Assembly: GCA_949317995.1 (NCBI GenBank) | Contig: OX439043.1 | Location: 62,451,339-62,515,338 of the forward strand | Reading direction: 5' to 3' | Length of the DNA stretch: 64,000 nt | DNA from: Acholoe squamosa | Lineage: Eukaryota > Annelida > Polychaeta > Phyllodocida > Polynoidae | Shown: piece after piece, positions 9,501-20,800 of the stretch | Layout of the letters: every line of letters starts with the position of its first letter | How positions within the stretch are numbered: the stretch's first letter is position 1 | The notes under the pieces: generated by a model | Databases searched by the model: none | Seen by the model: only the letters and a program-made list of their open reading frames with translations | What the model was told of the DNA's origin: nothing | Program-made: the position numbers and the translations under genes

Positions 9501-10520
9501 ATAAATTGCATGGGACAAAGTATTAAAAACTAGGTAAGTGCCTATCTAGTTAGTATAGTATAGATACCATCGATATTTTCACTTGAATAACTGTAATAGA
9601 AGGGAACGAAGAACGCAGAGGGATTATTAGAGAGATGAAGAGATCACGAACGGCAAGGGGAGAAATTGGCAGAGAAACCACAGAGGATCAACAATCAGTT
9701 TCTGAATCTGGTGCCGTTATAATTTGAGACGAGCTGAGCTTGAGGCAGCTGTAGCCTCAGATAAATTGTCCGTAGGGATGACGATCGCCGTGGGTAGCTG
9801 CGCTGTCCGTACCTGTCACAGTGCTAAAGTAGAGTTTAAAGAATTGCTTCTAATTTCCGTTTGAGATGTCACACAGACATATACTAGCACTTTTTAGAAT
9901 CGCTATTGTGCTGTCTATCTATGCCATGTATTTTTTCGAAGCTACAAAGCCATTGAGAGGGTGCGATTATCAGTGGAAGAGAAGGCAGTTGAGCGTTTTT
10001 TTGTCTGCTTGGTGCGCCATGTTGGAGTGGAACTCTCTAGAGGTGGAGATGTAATGTGATCATATCTCATGTTATTCTGCATGGACAAACAAGATCTCTA
10101 CAGCCGGGAAAAGCTCAAATTTCAAGCTCTCTACAGGTATGTTTTTTTATTTTCCTGTGAAAAATGTATCTTTTTATTTTAGCCATCGGAAGGTTTGCCC
10201 TGTTCCAGAGCTCATTTAAGATAAGAAGTATTGCTTTGGCCCATTTTAGACCACCAGGAATGGATAAAACGGGTGTTATATTGTCTGGAAAAGTTGGTTT
10301 GCAAGCATTTCAGATGTGCAATTTTGTGCTCTTTGCAAATGCCAAGACTCACCCTGACTGTCTGGGGAGGGCCCTTTTGTGGTGGAAGGGGGTGTGGCAG
10401 AATACATTGTTTCGTAACCACAGTGACTTGTGTCTATTAACATTTCCTCAGTAACTATCCAGGGTATATCTTAGCTGTTTATAGATTAATATAGGAGAGA
10501 TTTGCGCCTTTAGTAGAATA

Positions 10521-10871
10521 CAGGGGCGTAGGAAAAGGGGGGGCCAGGGGGGCCTGGGGCCCCCCAATCATGAAGGAGGTGGGGCCTGAGTATGTCTGGG
10601 CCCCCCCCCCAATATTTTCCAAGAACTCATAAACACAATGGAAAAGAAGCTAAAACTTTACATCTCAAATTAGATTATTATGGTGATGTCATAGGGAAAA
10701 TGGGGGTCTGAGCCTAAAGTCAGATCCAAAATTTACCAAAAATTACTTTTCTATATGAATTCTATATACGCATTATATAGACGCCATCACGCATCAGCCG
10801 ACAATTCAAGGTGGTCACGATGGTGCCCTCGCCGGGCCCCCCCCAATGAAGAATTGCTTCCTACACCTCTG
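10521..10871. mobile_element. CAGGGGCGTAGGAA MITE with 5-bp target duplication
   Basis: Ends CAGGGGCGTAGGAA and TTCCTACACCTCTG are inverted repeats, flanked by GAATA on both sides (10516-10520, 10872-10876). G- and C-runs (GGGGGGGCC, CCCCCCCCCC) lie inside. The 5-bp duplication fits hAT5-like transposons. A related copy in inverted orientation is at 26086-26345. Confidence 0.82.
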
Positions 10872-11439
10872 GAATATGAGCACTGAAAACTACCAAGCCT
10901 TCCAGGGACATTTTATTTGCAATGTCCCTGAACAAATATCAGCTATTAAATTTTGTCAAAATGAAATGTTTTTCTACTTGTCATTGCAAGCAATGGGAGT
11001 GAATTTGTTTTTTTAACATGGGGTGTCATGAAAGTTCTTAAATTTTTAAATTTCTTTCTCCCATAAATTTAACCATTTTCTACAAGGGGGTGTCAACTCC
11101 CCCCCCCAACCCTAAAATCAATGAAGTTACATGTAAATTTAAACTTTTCTTTTTCACTTTGCAGGTGCCTGGACATCCCACACTGACTCTAGTGCCAGTG
11201 TCTGGTTATAAGGTGCACTGTGTCTTGTTCAGTTCAGTTGGGCTTAACAGACGGGTACAGCTGGTCAAAGTATTAGCTATTTTATGGGGATCCACTGCCA
11301 AAAGTAGTACTACGAATGTTGTTGTGTGTGTACATGTCCGAGAGCAGTCACAAGAATCAAAACATCTTGATTTCTGCAAGTGTTGTCACAGAGCCTAGGC
11401 TTTATATGGCGAAGAATTTAGTAAATATGAAAAATATTA

Positions 11440-12175
11440 ATAATACCCAGAATGGTCCATTGACAATACCCTATGGCCAATTCCTTAGGATACGCCGAAT
11501 ATGTTCAGACAATGACAAATTTCTAGAACATTGCATCCAAAGGGGCAAACAATTTGTCTGTAGAGGATACCCCCCTGCTTTTGTAGCTGAGAGCTTCCAC
11601 CGGGCAAGCCAAAAGGAGCGCAAGTCCCTTTCGACTCCAAAACCCGAGAAACCAAAGGACGAAAATCTGGCCAACTATTTAGTTACCACATTTAACCCTG
11701 GCTTCGATGAACTCCAAAACCTAGCAACTAGAAACTGGGAGTTGCTTGGCAAATCCTGCAGCACTAGAAAGCTACATGGCAGTGGTCTCAAAATATCCTT
11801 CAGGCGCCCCAAAAGTCTGAAAGATATTTTAGAAAAAGCAAAATTGCCACCTGAGACCCCATTGGTACCCAGGCCCAATAAAAACAGGTGTCTATCGTGG
11901 CCAAGATGCAGAAACTGTCCCCAGATAGATAAAACCGGCAGAATTACTTGCACCAAGACTGGCCGGTCTTATACCAGTAAACACAACGTATGCTGCTCCA
12001 GCAACAATTTAATTTACTGCATCACCTGTAGAATCTGAGGCATACAATAAGTCGGCCAGACGGAAAATGCCATCAAAATTAGGTTCAATGACCATTACGG
12101 CAAAATAAAGAGAAAGGAATTCTCCAAAAGCGCCCAGTTCCTCTATTTAAACCCACTGAGGTCAGAGGTCAAGTA
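11440..12175 (+). pseudogene. Penelope-like element remnant: RT tail and GIY-YIG endonuclease, with nonsense mutations
   Basis: A 240-codon ORF ending at 12038 carries C-terminal Penelope-like signatures: PYGQFLRIRRICSDNDKFLE, FNPGFDELQNLATRNWELLG, PLVPRPNKNRC and the cysteine-rich lead-in to GIY-YIG (GRSYTSKHNVCCSSNNLIYC). After the TGA the same frame continues with VGQTENAIKIRFNDHYGKIK, so the TGA and a TAA four codons later interrupt the endonuclease core. Reverse-transcriptase palm motifs are absent upstream: the copy is 5'-truncated and dead. Penelope-like elements are telomerase-related retroelements whose GIY-YIG endonuclease makes target cuts. Confidence 0.85.
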
Positions 12176-12244
12176 GCCCCGTTGCCATGACACCATAGCA
12201 ACCATTCTACTGTCAACAATCCGGCCAGGTAACAACCGGCGCGT

Positions 12245-12310
12245 GATTGGTCAATACATGTCACATGTCTAGCACTATAAAAGGGCACTTTTTCAAAAAT
12301 CAGTGCTCAT
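12245..12310 (+). promoter_or_regulatory. Core-promoter-like motifs in Penelope-like 3' sequence
   Basis: ATTGG (inverse CCAAT) at 12246-12250, TATAAAAG at 12276-12283 and an initiator-like TCAGTGC at 12300-12306. The TATA-to-initiator spacing is about 26 nt, normal for an RNA polymerase II core promoter. It may be the internal promoter of the element's terminal repeat. Confidence 0.45.
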
Positions 12311-12409
12311 TCAAGCGGCAACTGCTAACGAGATGCCACATACCAGCACTCTTTTGGCGATGATATCATTAAATGACTAGGTTATCTGTGTTTCAGTATT
12401 TCTGAACTA

Positions 12410-12571
12410 CCGTAATCTCCTGCATAGAAGGCGCAGCTCGCGTAGTTCTATAGTAAAAATATCCCCAGTGTAAGGCGCACCCCAAACTCAAGGCAATTTA
12501 CCTCCCGCATATAACGCGCACCCCCGATCTGATTCGCGTATAAGACGTGCCTTATACGCGGGAGATTACGG
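12410..12571. mobile_element. TA-flanked MITE, copy 2
   Basis: Inverted ends CCGTAATCTCC and GGGAGATTACGG, 162 bp, flanked by TA on both sides (12408-12409, 12572-12573). A related unoccupied sequence at 12952-12975 (TCTGAACTAATGGCGATAG) shows the insertion point and a TA target duplication. Confidence 0.9.
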
Positions 12572-12573
12572 TA

Positions 12574-13052
12574 ATGGTGATAGAAAGAAGATCTTTACAG
12601 ATCCGAAATGCTTGTGACAATTGCTCTAATTTTGATGTATACCACACCAGATTGTCCAACTTGAAATAACTTTTGTGTGGACAGAAACCTTTACACGCTG
12701 CGAATTATCATTATACTAGTAGACTAGTATATGCTCTTATACTTAGATTCTTGATAAAACCTTCACTGGTGATGGTATCAATAAATGATCAAGTTATCTG
12801 TGTTTCTGTATTTCTTGGCTTTCATTTAATGTATCACATGGCCTGATAGGATCATTCTATAGATCATTCAAAGATGAGATGTAAAATGGGCTCAGAGCGT
12901 AAAAACACGACAGATCGGACAGCGTATTCCGAAATTTCAGTAGGCTATAAAATCTGAACTAATGGCGATAGAAAGAAGATCTTGACAGATCCGAAATGCT
13001 TGTGGCAATTGCTTTAATTTGATGTATACCACGACCAGATTGTCCAAGAATT
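12574..13052. repeat. Direct duplication flanking the MITE empty site
   Basis: 12574-12670 and 12962-13050 share GATAGAAAGAAGATCTT, ACAGATCCGAAATGCTTG and CCAGATTGTCCAA. A second shared segment, TTATCTGTGTTTC(A/T)GTATTTCT, lies at about 12381-12403 and 12793-12815. Likely two tandem copies of the 3' region of the Penelope-like element. Confidence 0.75.
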
Positions 13053-13178
13053 AAAAAATCATGTGTCAACCCTCGTCAACCCTACTGTAGGCGCCTTGGT
13101 AAGTTCAAGTTTAAGTTGGTTAGCGGCCCTTCCCACACCCCAAATTTCGTCTGCTACCTCATCATCTAAAACACTTAC

Positions 13179-13224
13179 CGACTCCATATTTGGTGTCGTC
13201 GTCGGCTGGGAGCCAACTTGTCAT
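13179..13224 (-). other. Possible first coding exon of a divergent minus-strand gene
   Basis: Minus strand: ATG at 13224, MTSWLPADDDTKYGV(G), then the strong donor G|GTAAGT. It lies head-to-head with the putative dynactin leader. Only 15 residues; no downstream exon is recognised among the repeats to the left, and it does not resemble a protein I can name. Confidence 0.22.
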
Positions 13225-13329
13225 GTTGGCGACCGTCTGTTATCGATCTTAACAACTTTATGTTGAGTTTTGAACGAAAAATCCAAGCATCACCGTACCA
13301 TCCTGATCCCAACTTTGTAAGACGCCCTA

Positions 13330-13627
13330 GTTTTGGTGGTCACGTGACAGGAAACGCAAAGGCATTTGTAAAAGTTGTCGTCGGCTTAAAATAATAAAGG
13401 AAAGATTGCTATCTACGGGGATTATCAAAATTTCTGATAATAGGTTATGGAAGAAATCGCTGACATTACCTGATATGTATTGATTCCTTCATATTTTGGA
13501 TGTTGACAATTCCTGTAATATCCTCAAACAGCGCAAGTGTGTCGACCAATGTTGCAACGGGTATTGCAGCATCCAAACCGGAAATTGACAGCGGGGATCG
13601 AGAAATATTGACATTTGGAAGTGACAG
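13330..13627 (+). other. Possible 5' UTR exon / promoter region of DCTN1
   Basis: A stretch richer in CpG than its surroundings ends in a good donor (GACAG|GTAAGA at 13627/13628), with no sustained ORF. It starts near an E-box palindrome, GTCACGTGAC (about 13339-13348). It could be a non-coding first exon spliced to the acceptor at 17826. This is inference from position and splice consensus only. Confidence 0.3.
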
Positions 13628-14379
13628 GTAAGAATTAGCAGAATTGTGTGTTTATTACCTTTGATCATGTATCATTCATGTATGCTTGGTGTATATGATA
13701 TACTTAGGGTTTAGAATAATGTAAAAGTTCAATTAAATACAGCTTTGTGTGGCTAATATTCCTGGTTTATTGTATGCTACAGTCTGCGGGTCTCACTCAG
13801 TGACTCACTCAGAGTCAGACTCACTGTAGGCACAGTCATAAAGCCTTTAAAGGTTACGTGGAACTAATTCCATTTCCTCTATGTTTCTATATAGCATAAC
13901 ACACAAAAACAGCCCCCCGTAATGTTCGTTGGTAATATTTTCGACCGTAGCAAGATTAAACCATCTCTCACACACAATGTGTTAGAATATAGGATAGGCT
14001 TAACCCTGAAAATCTTAACTAAGCCTAAGGTAGGTACATCACATGAAAATTAAGATAAGGAGTTAGAGCTAAACCCCTGTGACTTAGTTGTGCAGGAGAG
14101 TGCAAGGATTTCAAATCTTTTGGAATCATGTTGATATCTCAATTCGTTCTCACAGAATCGCAGAATTAGTATCTAGAAATCTGACATTTTTGTACTAAAT
14201 ATTCAGGCAATTTGTTGTGACCTTCTGGATCCCAATAATGGGCAAATTAGCCATAATAAATGAAGAAATGAAAGGGAGGTAAGTTAGTAAAATGTCAATT
14301 CAATTGGAATGAACCACAATATCAGCATGAAATAAAAAGCTATCTGACCCGGATGTTTACCTGTACGGAATTTTACCTT

Positions 14380-14620
14380 GACCTAATTTTCTTGTGACCT
14401 ATATATCTGACCTATATTAGTTCATGACCTAGTTTCTGATATGATCAAATATATAGGAACAGACGCTGTAAAATATGAAGAAGTAGACATTCTGATAACC
14501 TAACCACTGGTATTTGACCCTAACATTAACATCTAATGGGTTTCCTATTGACCTAGTTTCAGGCCACTCTATATGTTTGACCAACATTAGCTCATGACCT
14601 AGATTTTGATAACACGATCA
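14380..14620. repeat. Diverged direct duplication with dense TGACCT/TGACCTA motifs
   Basis: About seven TGACC(T/A) motifs occur in ~230 bp. TTAGTTCATGACCTAGTTTCTGAT (near 14427) recurs as TTAGCTCATGACCTAGATTTTGAT (near 14588). Non-coding. Confidence 0.5.
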
Positions 14621-15951
14621 AATAATTTTTTCCTGTGTGGTAGCAAGTTCACATGGTCGGGAAATCGTAAAAAATCAGTTAATTGCTCCCAAAGTCGGGG
14701 AGCCTGTGAAACAAGTTTATCTTAGCAGGTATTGTAAGTGTCACACCTGTATGATGTACATGTGTCATGCAGTGACGGTTTTAAAACTGCCAAATCACCA
14801 TTTCGCACCTTCACACAGGAAAATGTGATTTTTTTTATTTCTTTTGCAGTCACCAGCTGTACTATTCAGTCCACATGCACAAACTAGACCTTATATGAAA
14901 CACCATGAAACATACTATTACTTTCTTTTAGTTTCATTCTACTTTTTCATTTTGGACAACTTGATTTAGATGACCTTTTCAGTCATCCACTTCAGAAATC
15001 TACAAAAATGTCTAGAAATGCACCAATTTCCCCGAAAATTTTTTATATAGGTAAAATACGCCATGAAATACCAAGATAATTTCTTATATGTGTTCATTTA
15101 TTCTTTGTTCTGTAAGAATATGCCAATTTCAGTGCAGTTTAATTTCCAGTGCAGCAATTTGATGGGTCACAAAAAATGCGTCACAAATGATGGACACTCC
15201 CAGAGGAGTGGTGCAGGCATTGTGTGATGTACCTACCTAAGGCCAGTAAGGGAGCGATACATACAGCAAGTGCCATTCTACCCTATTTTGGGCCTCAAAA
15301 CCTCCATTGGCCAGATGAACATTTGCAGACCTGGTAAAATCCCCAAACCTTGGCATAATATAAAAACTCATCTACTGTTCCATTTAGGAACTATTTGGGG
15401 TCACTTGTGATTTTTTTCATAATTTTACCAATATTTCTTGCATATGATTTCTAAGCCAATCAGCACCCAGATCACCTTCAGTGCAGGCCTGAATACCATA
15501 TGACTCACGAGAGGGCAGCATTTACGTCCATGTAACCTAAAGCCCCATACTGCAAGGGTACCCCCTGCCGCGAAATGTGTGACCTACTTTCCGCATATGG
15601 GAATTTTCTATGACATGATACCTAGCATCATCCTGACCTTGTTTACAAATGCACAGGCATGGCTAGGGTACCAATGGAAAGCTATCAATTCAAGGTTTCT
15701 AATGGTGCCAACATTTTAAAAATCAGGTGGGGGGAAAGTTTAATTGTTGGAGGAATTGAAAAATGTATTTTTTCAGAGCTTTGGTTCACACACTTTTACT
15801 GGTTGGTTCACACTATTGAGGCCATAAATTGATCCTACTCATCAAGACAAATCCAATGATGGGTCATTTGTAGCTGAGAGCCAAGGGACTCTCCTGAAAA
15901 TTTTGGGTCAAAAATTTTGGACACATGACACCAGAGACCAAAAATTAAGCT

Positions 15952-16150
15952 CTGACCTTGACCTTAAATGACCTGAAAAAAAGGTCACCTGGGGTAGTAG
16001 GGTATTTGATACACATTTATAGTATTTAAGCATACTTATATTACCAGGTAAATTTGGTAGTCTCTTTAAATCTAGGTAGAATCTAGGTCTCACTAAAAAA
16101 TGACCTTTGACCTTGACCTTAAATGACCTTGACTGACAGAAGGTCACAGG
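15952..16150. promoter_or_regulatory. Cluster of nuclear-receptor-type half-sites (TGACCT/AGGTCA)
   Basis: CTCTGACCTTGACCTTAAATG near 15952 and TGACCTTTGACCTTGACCTT near 16101, plus AAGGTCACCT and GAAGGTCAC in the opposite orientation. TGACCTTTGACCT matches a DR1-type spacing. It could be regulatory upstream of dynactin or simply repeat sequence. Confidence 0.35.
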
Positions 16151-17114
16151 TGAGCTAGATCAACCAGGCATCCAACACTCATCATTGCATTTTTTTTTTT
16201 TTTAAGGAAATTAGTAAAAAAATTGATAAAATGAGAACAGAAAAATGTGTTTTCACCACCAGGCAGTTATCTGTTAGCGGTCACAATGTCCTATATGCTT
16301 CACTATGGGATAGTGGGCAGATTCTCAGACGACATAATTGTCATTTTCTCAGAAACTAAACAAGATATTGACTTGAAATTTTCATTGAATATCTATTTCA
16401 ATTAGATCTATCCAGCCATAACATCAGTTTACACATCTAATGTATTTGAAAATTTTGTGACTGTGCCTACGTCAGTCACTGACTGTGATGACTCATCAAC
16501 TGGCTGGCTGAAGCTTGAAGCCACTGCAGCCACTACCAGTTTTACTAGTTTTTAGCAATGAATCTGCCCCACCCCCTTGATTATTTGGAGTCAGATGAAG
16601 ATCAAAATACTGGGAGGGGGGGGGGGTGGGATTCTGAGGAGGCTCAGAATGAGTCAGATTGAGGCTGTGTTTCTTGTTGTATGCACTACTCCGTAGACAC
16701 TCTCTGAGGTATTTCGGCCTAGTATGCACGGAAACAAATGAAAAGTTCCATCAGTGGATCACTTTTCGCAACAACTACGTTGCGATAGCAGTGCTGCAGC
16801 CGATGAGCGATGCCCTACAAGATTCTCAGATATACTCTATCTACATATTAAACAAACAAAATTACATTTTGTGTGGGAAAAGACTTTATCAATTTTTATA
16901 TTGCGTGTTTGTAATTTTTTCTGTTTTTGTATTCAAATGTGAAAATAACAATAGGAGCTAGAAATTTAGACTCATTCATATGCTCAATGCACAACTTTAT
17001 TTCACTTGATATAGCCATTATAAGCACACTGAGCTAACATATTAACAGACTTAACAATCTATCAAAGGACTTTGATTGTAGATTGACCTTGATTTTAGAT
17101 TTTCTCCATCAGAC

Positions 17115-17417
17115 CCAGGCCACCCTTAGAAATATATTCGTTTCCTGTCCAGAGGGTGGGATTTTTCAGACCCATGAGGGAGGGAGGGGAAAATTTTTTT
17201 TTAGGAAAAGATTTTTATTGGTCATGAACATCGCAAGTGGCGATGGCATGAATTTGTCGTCGCATTCTAGGATTCAGTGATTGGAAACCTAGATTCTTGT
17301 TCTAATAGACAAAAGAAAAAATTTTAGAACTCAAGAAAAAAAATTTCCCATTCTCAAAAAAAAATTCCACCAGGCCTCTGGACAGGAAACGAACATATTT
17401 TTAAGGGTGGCCCCAGG
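17115..17417. mobile_element. Fold-back element with ~42-bp inverted arms
   Basis: Left arm 17115-17155 (CCACCCTTAGAAATATATTC, GTTTCCTGTCCAGAGG) is the near-perfect inverse of right arm 17375-17417. The interior has A- and T-runs and no coding capacity. Confidence 0.78.
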
Positions 17418-17826
17418 CTAGGGTCAGCCTACGCATATGGCTCACATAGCGCGAGCATACTGGTAAACGATTACACTAACTAAAAAATTGAAAATGTCCA
17501 CTGTTTAAATAAAATTACCGTCGCAATTCATTTTCAGAAATACATAAAGTGATCAAACGGATTTATGCTTCTTCTTTATTTCTCTTTCAGTGAGTGTAGT
17601 TCTCGTGATATGAAAATTCAATATGATTAGAATTAGCGAATTAGAATAAAAAATCATTGGCAAACATTCATTGGATATATACAAATCATTGGATGTATAA
17701 ATTAAAATTAGACCTGAATTTTGCTTCTTGATATTGCAAGGCTAGTTCTTGAAGAGCAATCCAAGCTTTTCTTGATTTACATCTGTGAAATATTATTACG
17801 GTTTGTATGATTCTGGTGTTCAGCAG

Positions 17827-17867
17827 ATCAAGCTTCAGCGATGTCTGTGACTCCGAGAAAGTCCAAG
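17827..17867 (+). CDS. DCTN1: DCTN1 exon 1 (start codon exon)
   Basis: Acceptor TTCAGCAG precedes 17827. ATG at 17841 opens MSVTPRKSK (residues 1-9) and the exon ends in phase 0 before GTGGGG, a weaker donor. It joins in frame to the CAP-Gly exon as KSK|YVRMAEN. The Met-rich basic N-terminus resembles that of other p150 proteins. An alternative start is the ATG at 19285 in the next exon. Confidence 0.6.
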
Positions 17868-20800
17868 GTGGGGCGGTGGTTCAGCAGAGTGGCCACTAAT
17901 CACTAACTCTTCACGGAGTGAAGTGAACTAATTAGAAAACATCTGATTATCTAAATTCACTTCCTTGCACTTACTCTGGTGATGGAAAATGCACTTGTAT
18001 ATTTCAACGCGAGAATTGTATATCTGTACAAAGAAAAATAGATAAATGAATATTTTTCATCCCTTTTTACCTATGATGAGTCCACATTTGGTGTAAAATT
18101 GTGTTGATTTGTATGAATAAATCGCAGTTGTCTTTTATGTGCCGCTTTGGTGAAGACACTTTCTGCAAGCGGCAGAATAAAAATCGATCTTTTTTTTTCA
18201 GAATTTTAATTTTACTTGACTATTCGACCTGAAATTTTACCTCATCATTTTATTGAATTTGTGAATTAAAGCGTTTTAATTTTGTGATTGCATATCAGGT
18301 GGCAATGGCAAACGTGCAAACCACACTTGTTTTTTATGGTTATATCCACAAATACATGTACATGTTAAGAGTAAAAGGGGGATATTGTTATGTGCCTGTG
18401 TAATTATTCCTGAAATTATTAAAAGGTCAAAGTGCATGGGGAGATTTCATAAGCCAACAATATAAAATTTGTACATGCATGGTATAGGAAACCTTTCACA
18501 GGGATACCTATTCATAAAGGTTGTCCTTTTACACGGGTTTACTTATAAGTTGTAGCATCTAAGTGAATGGGGAAGTCTATCGTGGACATTCCTGATATGA
18601 TTTATACCATCTATAAACTAGCAATAATTGTATAATACGTTTGGCATATGTAAATTGTTTGTAAATGAACTGATCATAATCTATTGAAATGAAACAGATT
18701 TTGACATATCATATTTACCAGCTCCCAGTTTAGACCCCTTTTCTATATATTTGGTAGATTAACAATACTGAATTTTTCTAGAGTTCCATAGAGAGATGAC
18801 GTTCAAGTAATACATGTACTAGCTCAAATATTTGCTGTGCTAGCCATATTTTAACACCTTATGATTGGTTAGATCAATCATACACAATTAAAGTTGGATT
18901 AAATTTCTAAATTTGTACAAGAAAAGAACTATTTCTATTATACCAAACAAACTATGGACAACATTCACCAAAATGGCTTGACGAAATGTGCAAAATTCCA
19001 AATGCATAGCAGAATTCTATCATTTTATTAGATCTAATGCATATAAATCTTTTCTAAATGTTTACATCAAACTCTTAAAGAAAAGATGGCTGGTAAAACG
19101 TAAAAAGTGGACTGATCTTTCTTATCGATATTATTGCTATTAAAAATGCTTTACATATTCATAGCTAACTATCACCTTTCTCCCTCATATTTACAATTGT
19201 ACTGACCCCTATTGTGTTAATCAGGGCTGATAAAAATCTATTGAAACTACAGTTTACATTTTTGTCTTCACACAGTACGTAAGGATGGCGGAGAACAAGG
19301 CCATCAAAACCGGGACTCGAGTCGAGGTCATCGGCAAAGGAGTCGTCGGTAGTGTGGCCTACATAGGTTCAACGCTCTTCTCAAGCGGTAAGTATTGAAT
19401 AATTGTTAATGTACTTTTCTTTATTTATACCAATATTAAGTATATACATGTTAAAATGTCTAATGTGTTATTTCATATTTGTTTGTTTGTAGGAAAATGG
19501 ATAGGCGTCGTGCTCGATGATGCAAAGGGTAAGAACAATGGTACGGTTCAAGGCAAGAAGTACTTCAGCTGTCCCGATGAGCACGGCATCTTTGTCCGCC
19601 AATCCCAGGTAAGGAAAAAGTACTCATTGTACAGAAGTTACCATTCCTTGTTGATCATACCCCATACTACTATGTTTTATTGATATATTTGGTGCACTTG
19701 GAGATATTGAAATATGCATGATGAAGAAACATGGGATTATTCCAGATCTTCCCTACTGGTACATCCATACATGTACAAACTGTACATATCATAACATCCC
19801 ATAATAATAATAATATGTCAAACACTCAAAAAGCTTAAATACTTTCAAATCATTTTCATATATTTATGTTTTTTAACATTCTATATAATGTTTTGTATCA
19901 TTTTTATACATTCCACATACTACTCCATGTTAATACATTCCCACATTACCAATACGTAATACGCACTCACCAAGTCAGTCGACACCAAACCATTTCACAT
20001 TTTGGCTACACGGTACTTTGTTAACAGATAGAGATTTTGGATGACGAGGCACCGGTAAGTCACCTGGCCTCTGCGGCCACCTGGTGTGCGCTATAAAAAC
20101 TAATCTGAGCTCTGTCAGGGACATTAGGGCCAGCTGTCCATAGGCTGAGGTTCTATTTTGATTGTTAGGGGTTGTGTTTGTATACTAACCCTCCCAAAAT
20201 CCCCATATTTCTTGTCAGATAAGGTTACTCAACAGGTGAATTTCTTTGTATTTTACCTCATTTTGACATTAGAATAATCAAAATTCAAAATCAGTATGAC
20301 CAGGGAAATATGTATAAATATGGAGCGTAAATAAAAAAAAAATGAAAAGGACTGAATCAATGTTGATTTCCTACAGGCTACACCCATTAGAAATAAAATC
20401 GTGGGATAAATCAAATACCCCTCATGGTTCCTCTCTCCATAACTGTCAATATATCTTTTGTATACCATTCGAAACTTTTATGTTGACAAGAAGTATGGTC
20501 TTTAGGCTTTTTGGAAATCATTAGTTCTTGTTTGTTAAGTATAAGGGTAATTAAAATAATGTATTTTGATCATGTTGGTCTTTCCACAAAGAAGTATTAA
20601 AAGAAGAAAGATAAAAAGTAAAAATGTGAGGTGCTGCCTTTGGTTTTACTTTTAGACCAATTAGGTGGAATCATGATGTTCAATATTCCCAAATACGTTA
20701 GTACCTTGTGTATAATGTGAACCCACATTCGGGATCCAAAACTGTGACAGCTTACTGCATTTGATAGAATGACAACATAAAAATGAAATGGGAATTACTC

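Larger units (their letters stand above)
8656..11439. other. Non-coding segment right of the DIRS element
   Basis: AT-rich sequence with the fold-back at 9053-9500 and the MITE at 10521-10871. The 9590-9870 stretch is more balanced in composition but holds no convincing exon. Short ORFs at 9866-10054 and 10164-10454 have no recognised motif. Confidence 0.55.
13628..17826. other. Probable 5' intron or upstream region of dynactin
   Basis: Non-coding apart from the TGACCT-rich repeats (14380-14620, 15952-16150), a G-run at 16615-16628 and the fold-back at 17115-17417. No exon is supported. Confidence 0.5.

Noticed and set aside
9590..9870. Possible exon in a compositionally distinct stretch
   Set aside because: No consistent frame or splice pair could be found.
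13063..13266. 67-codon plus-strand ORF
   Set aside because: No domain; partly opposite the possible minus-strand first exon and partly in repeat sequence.
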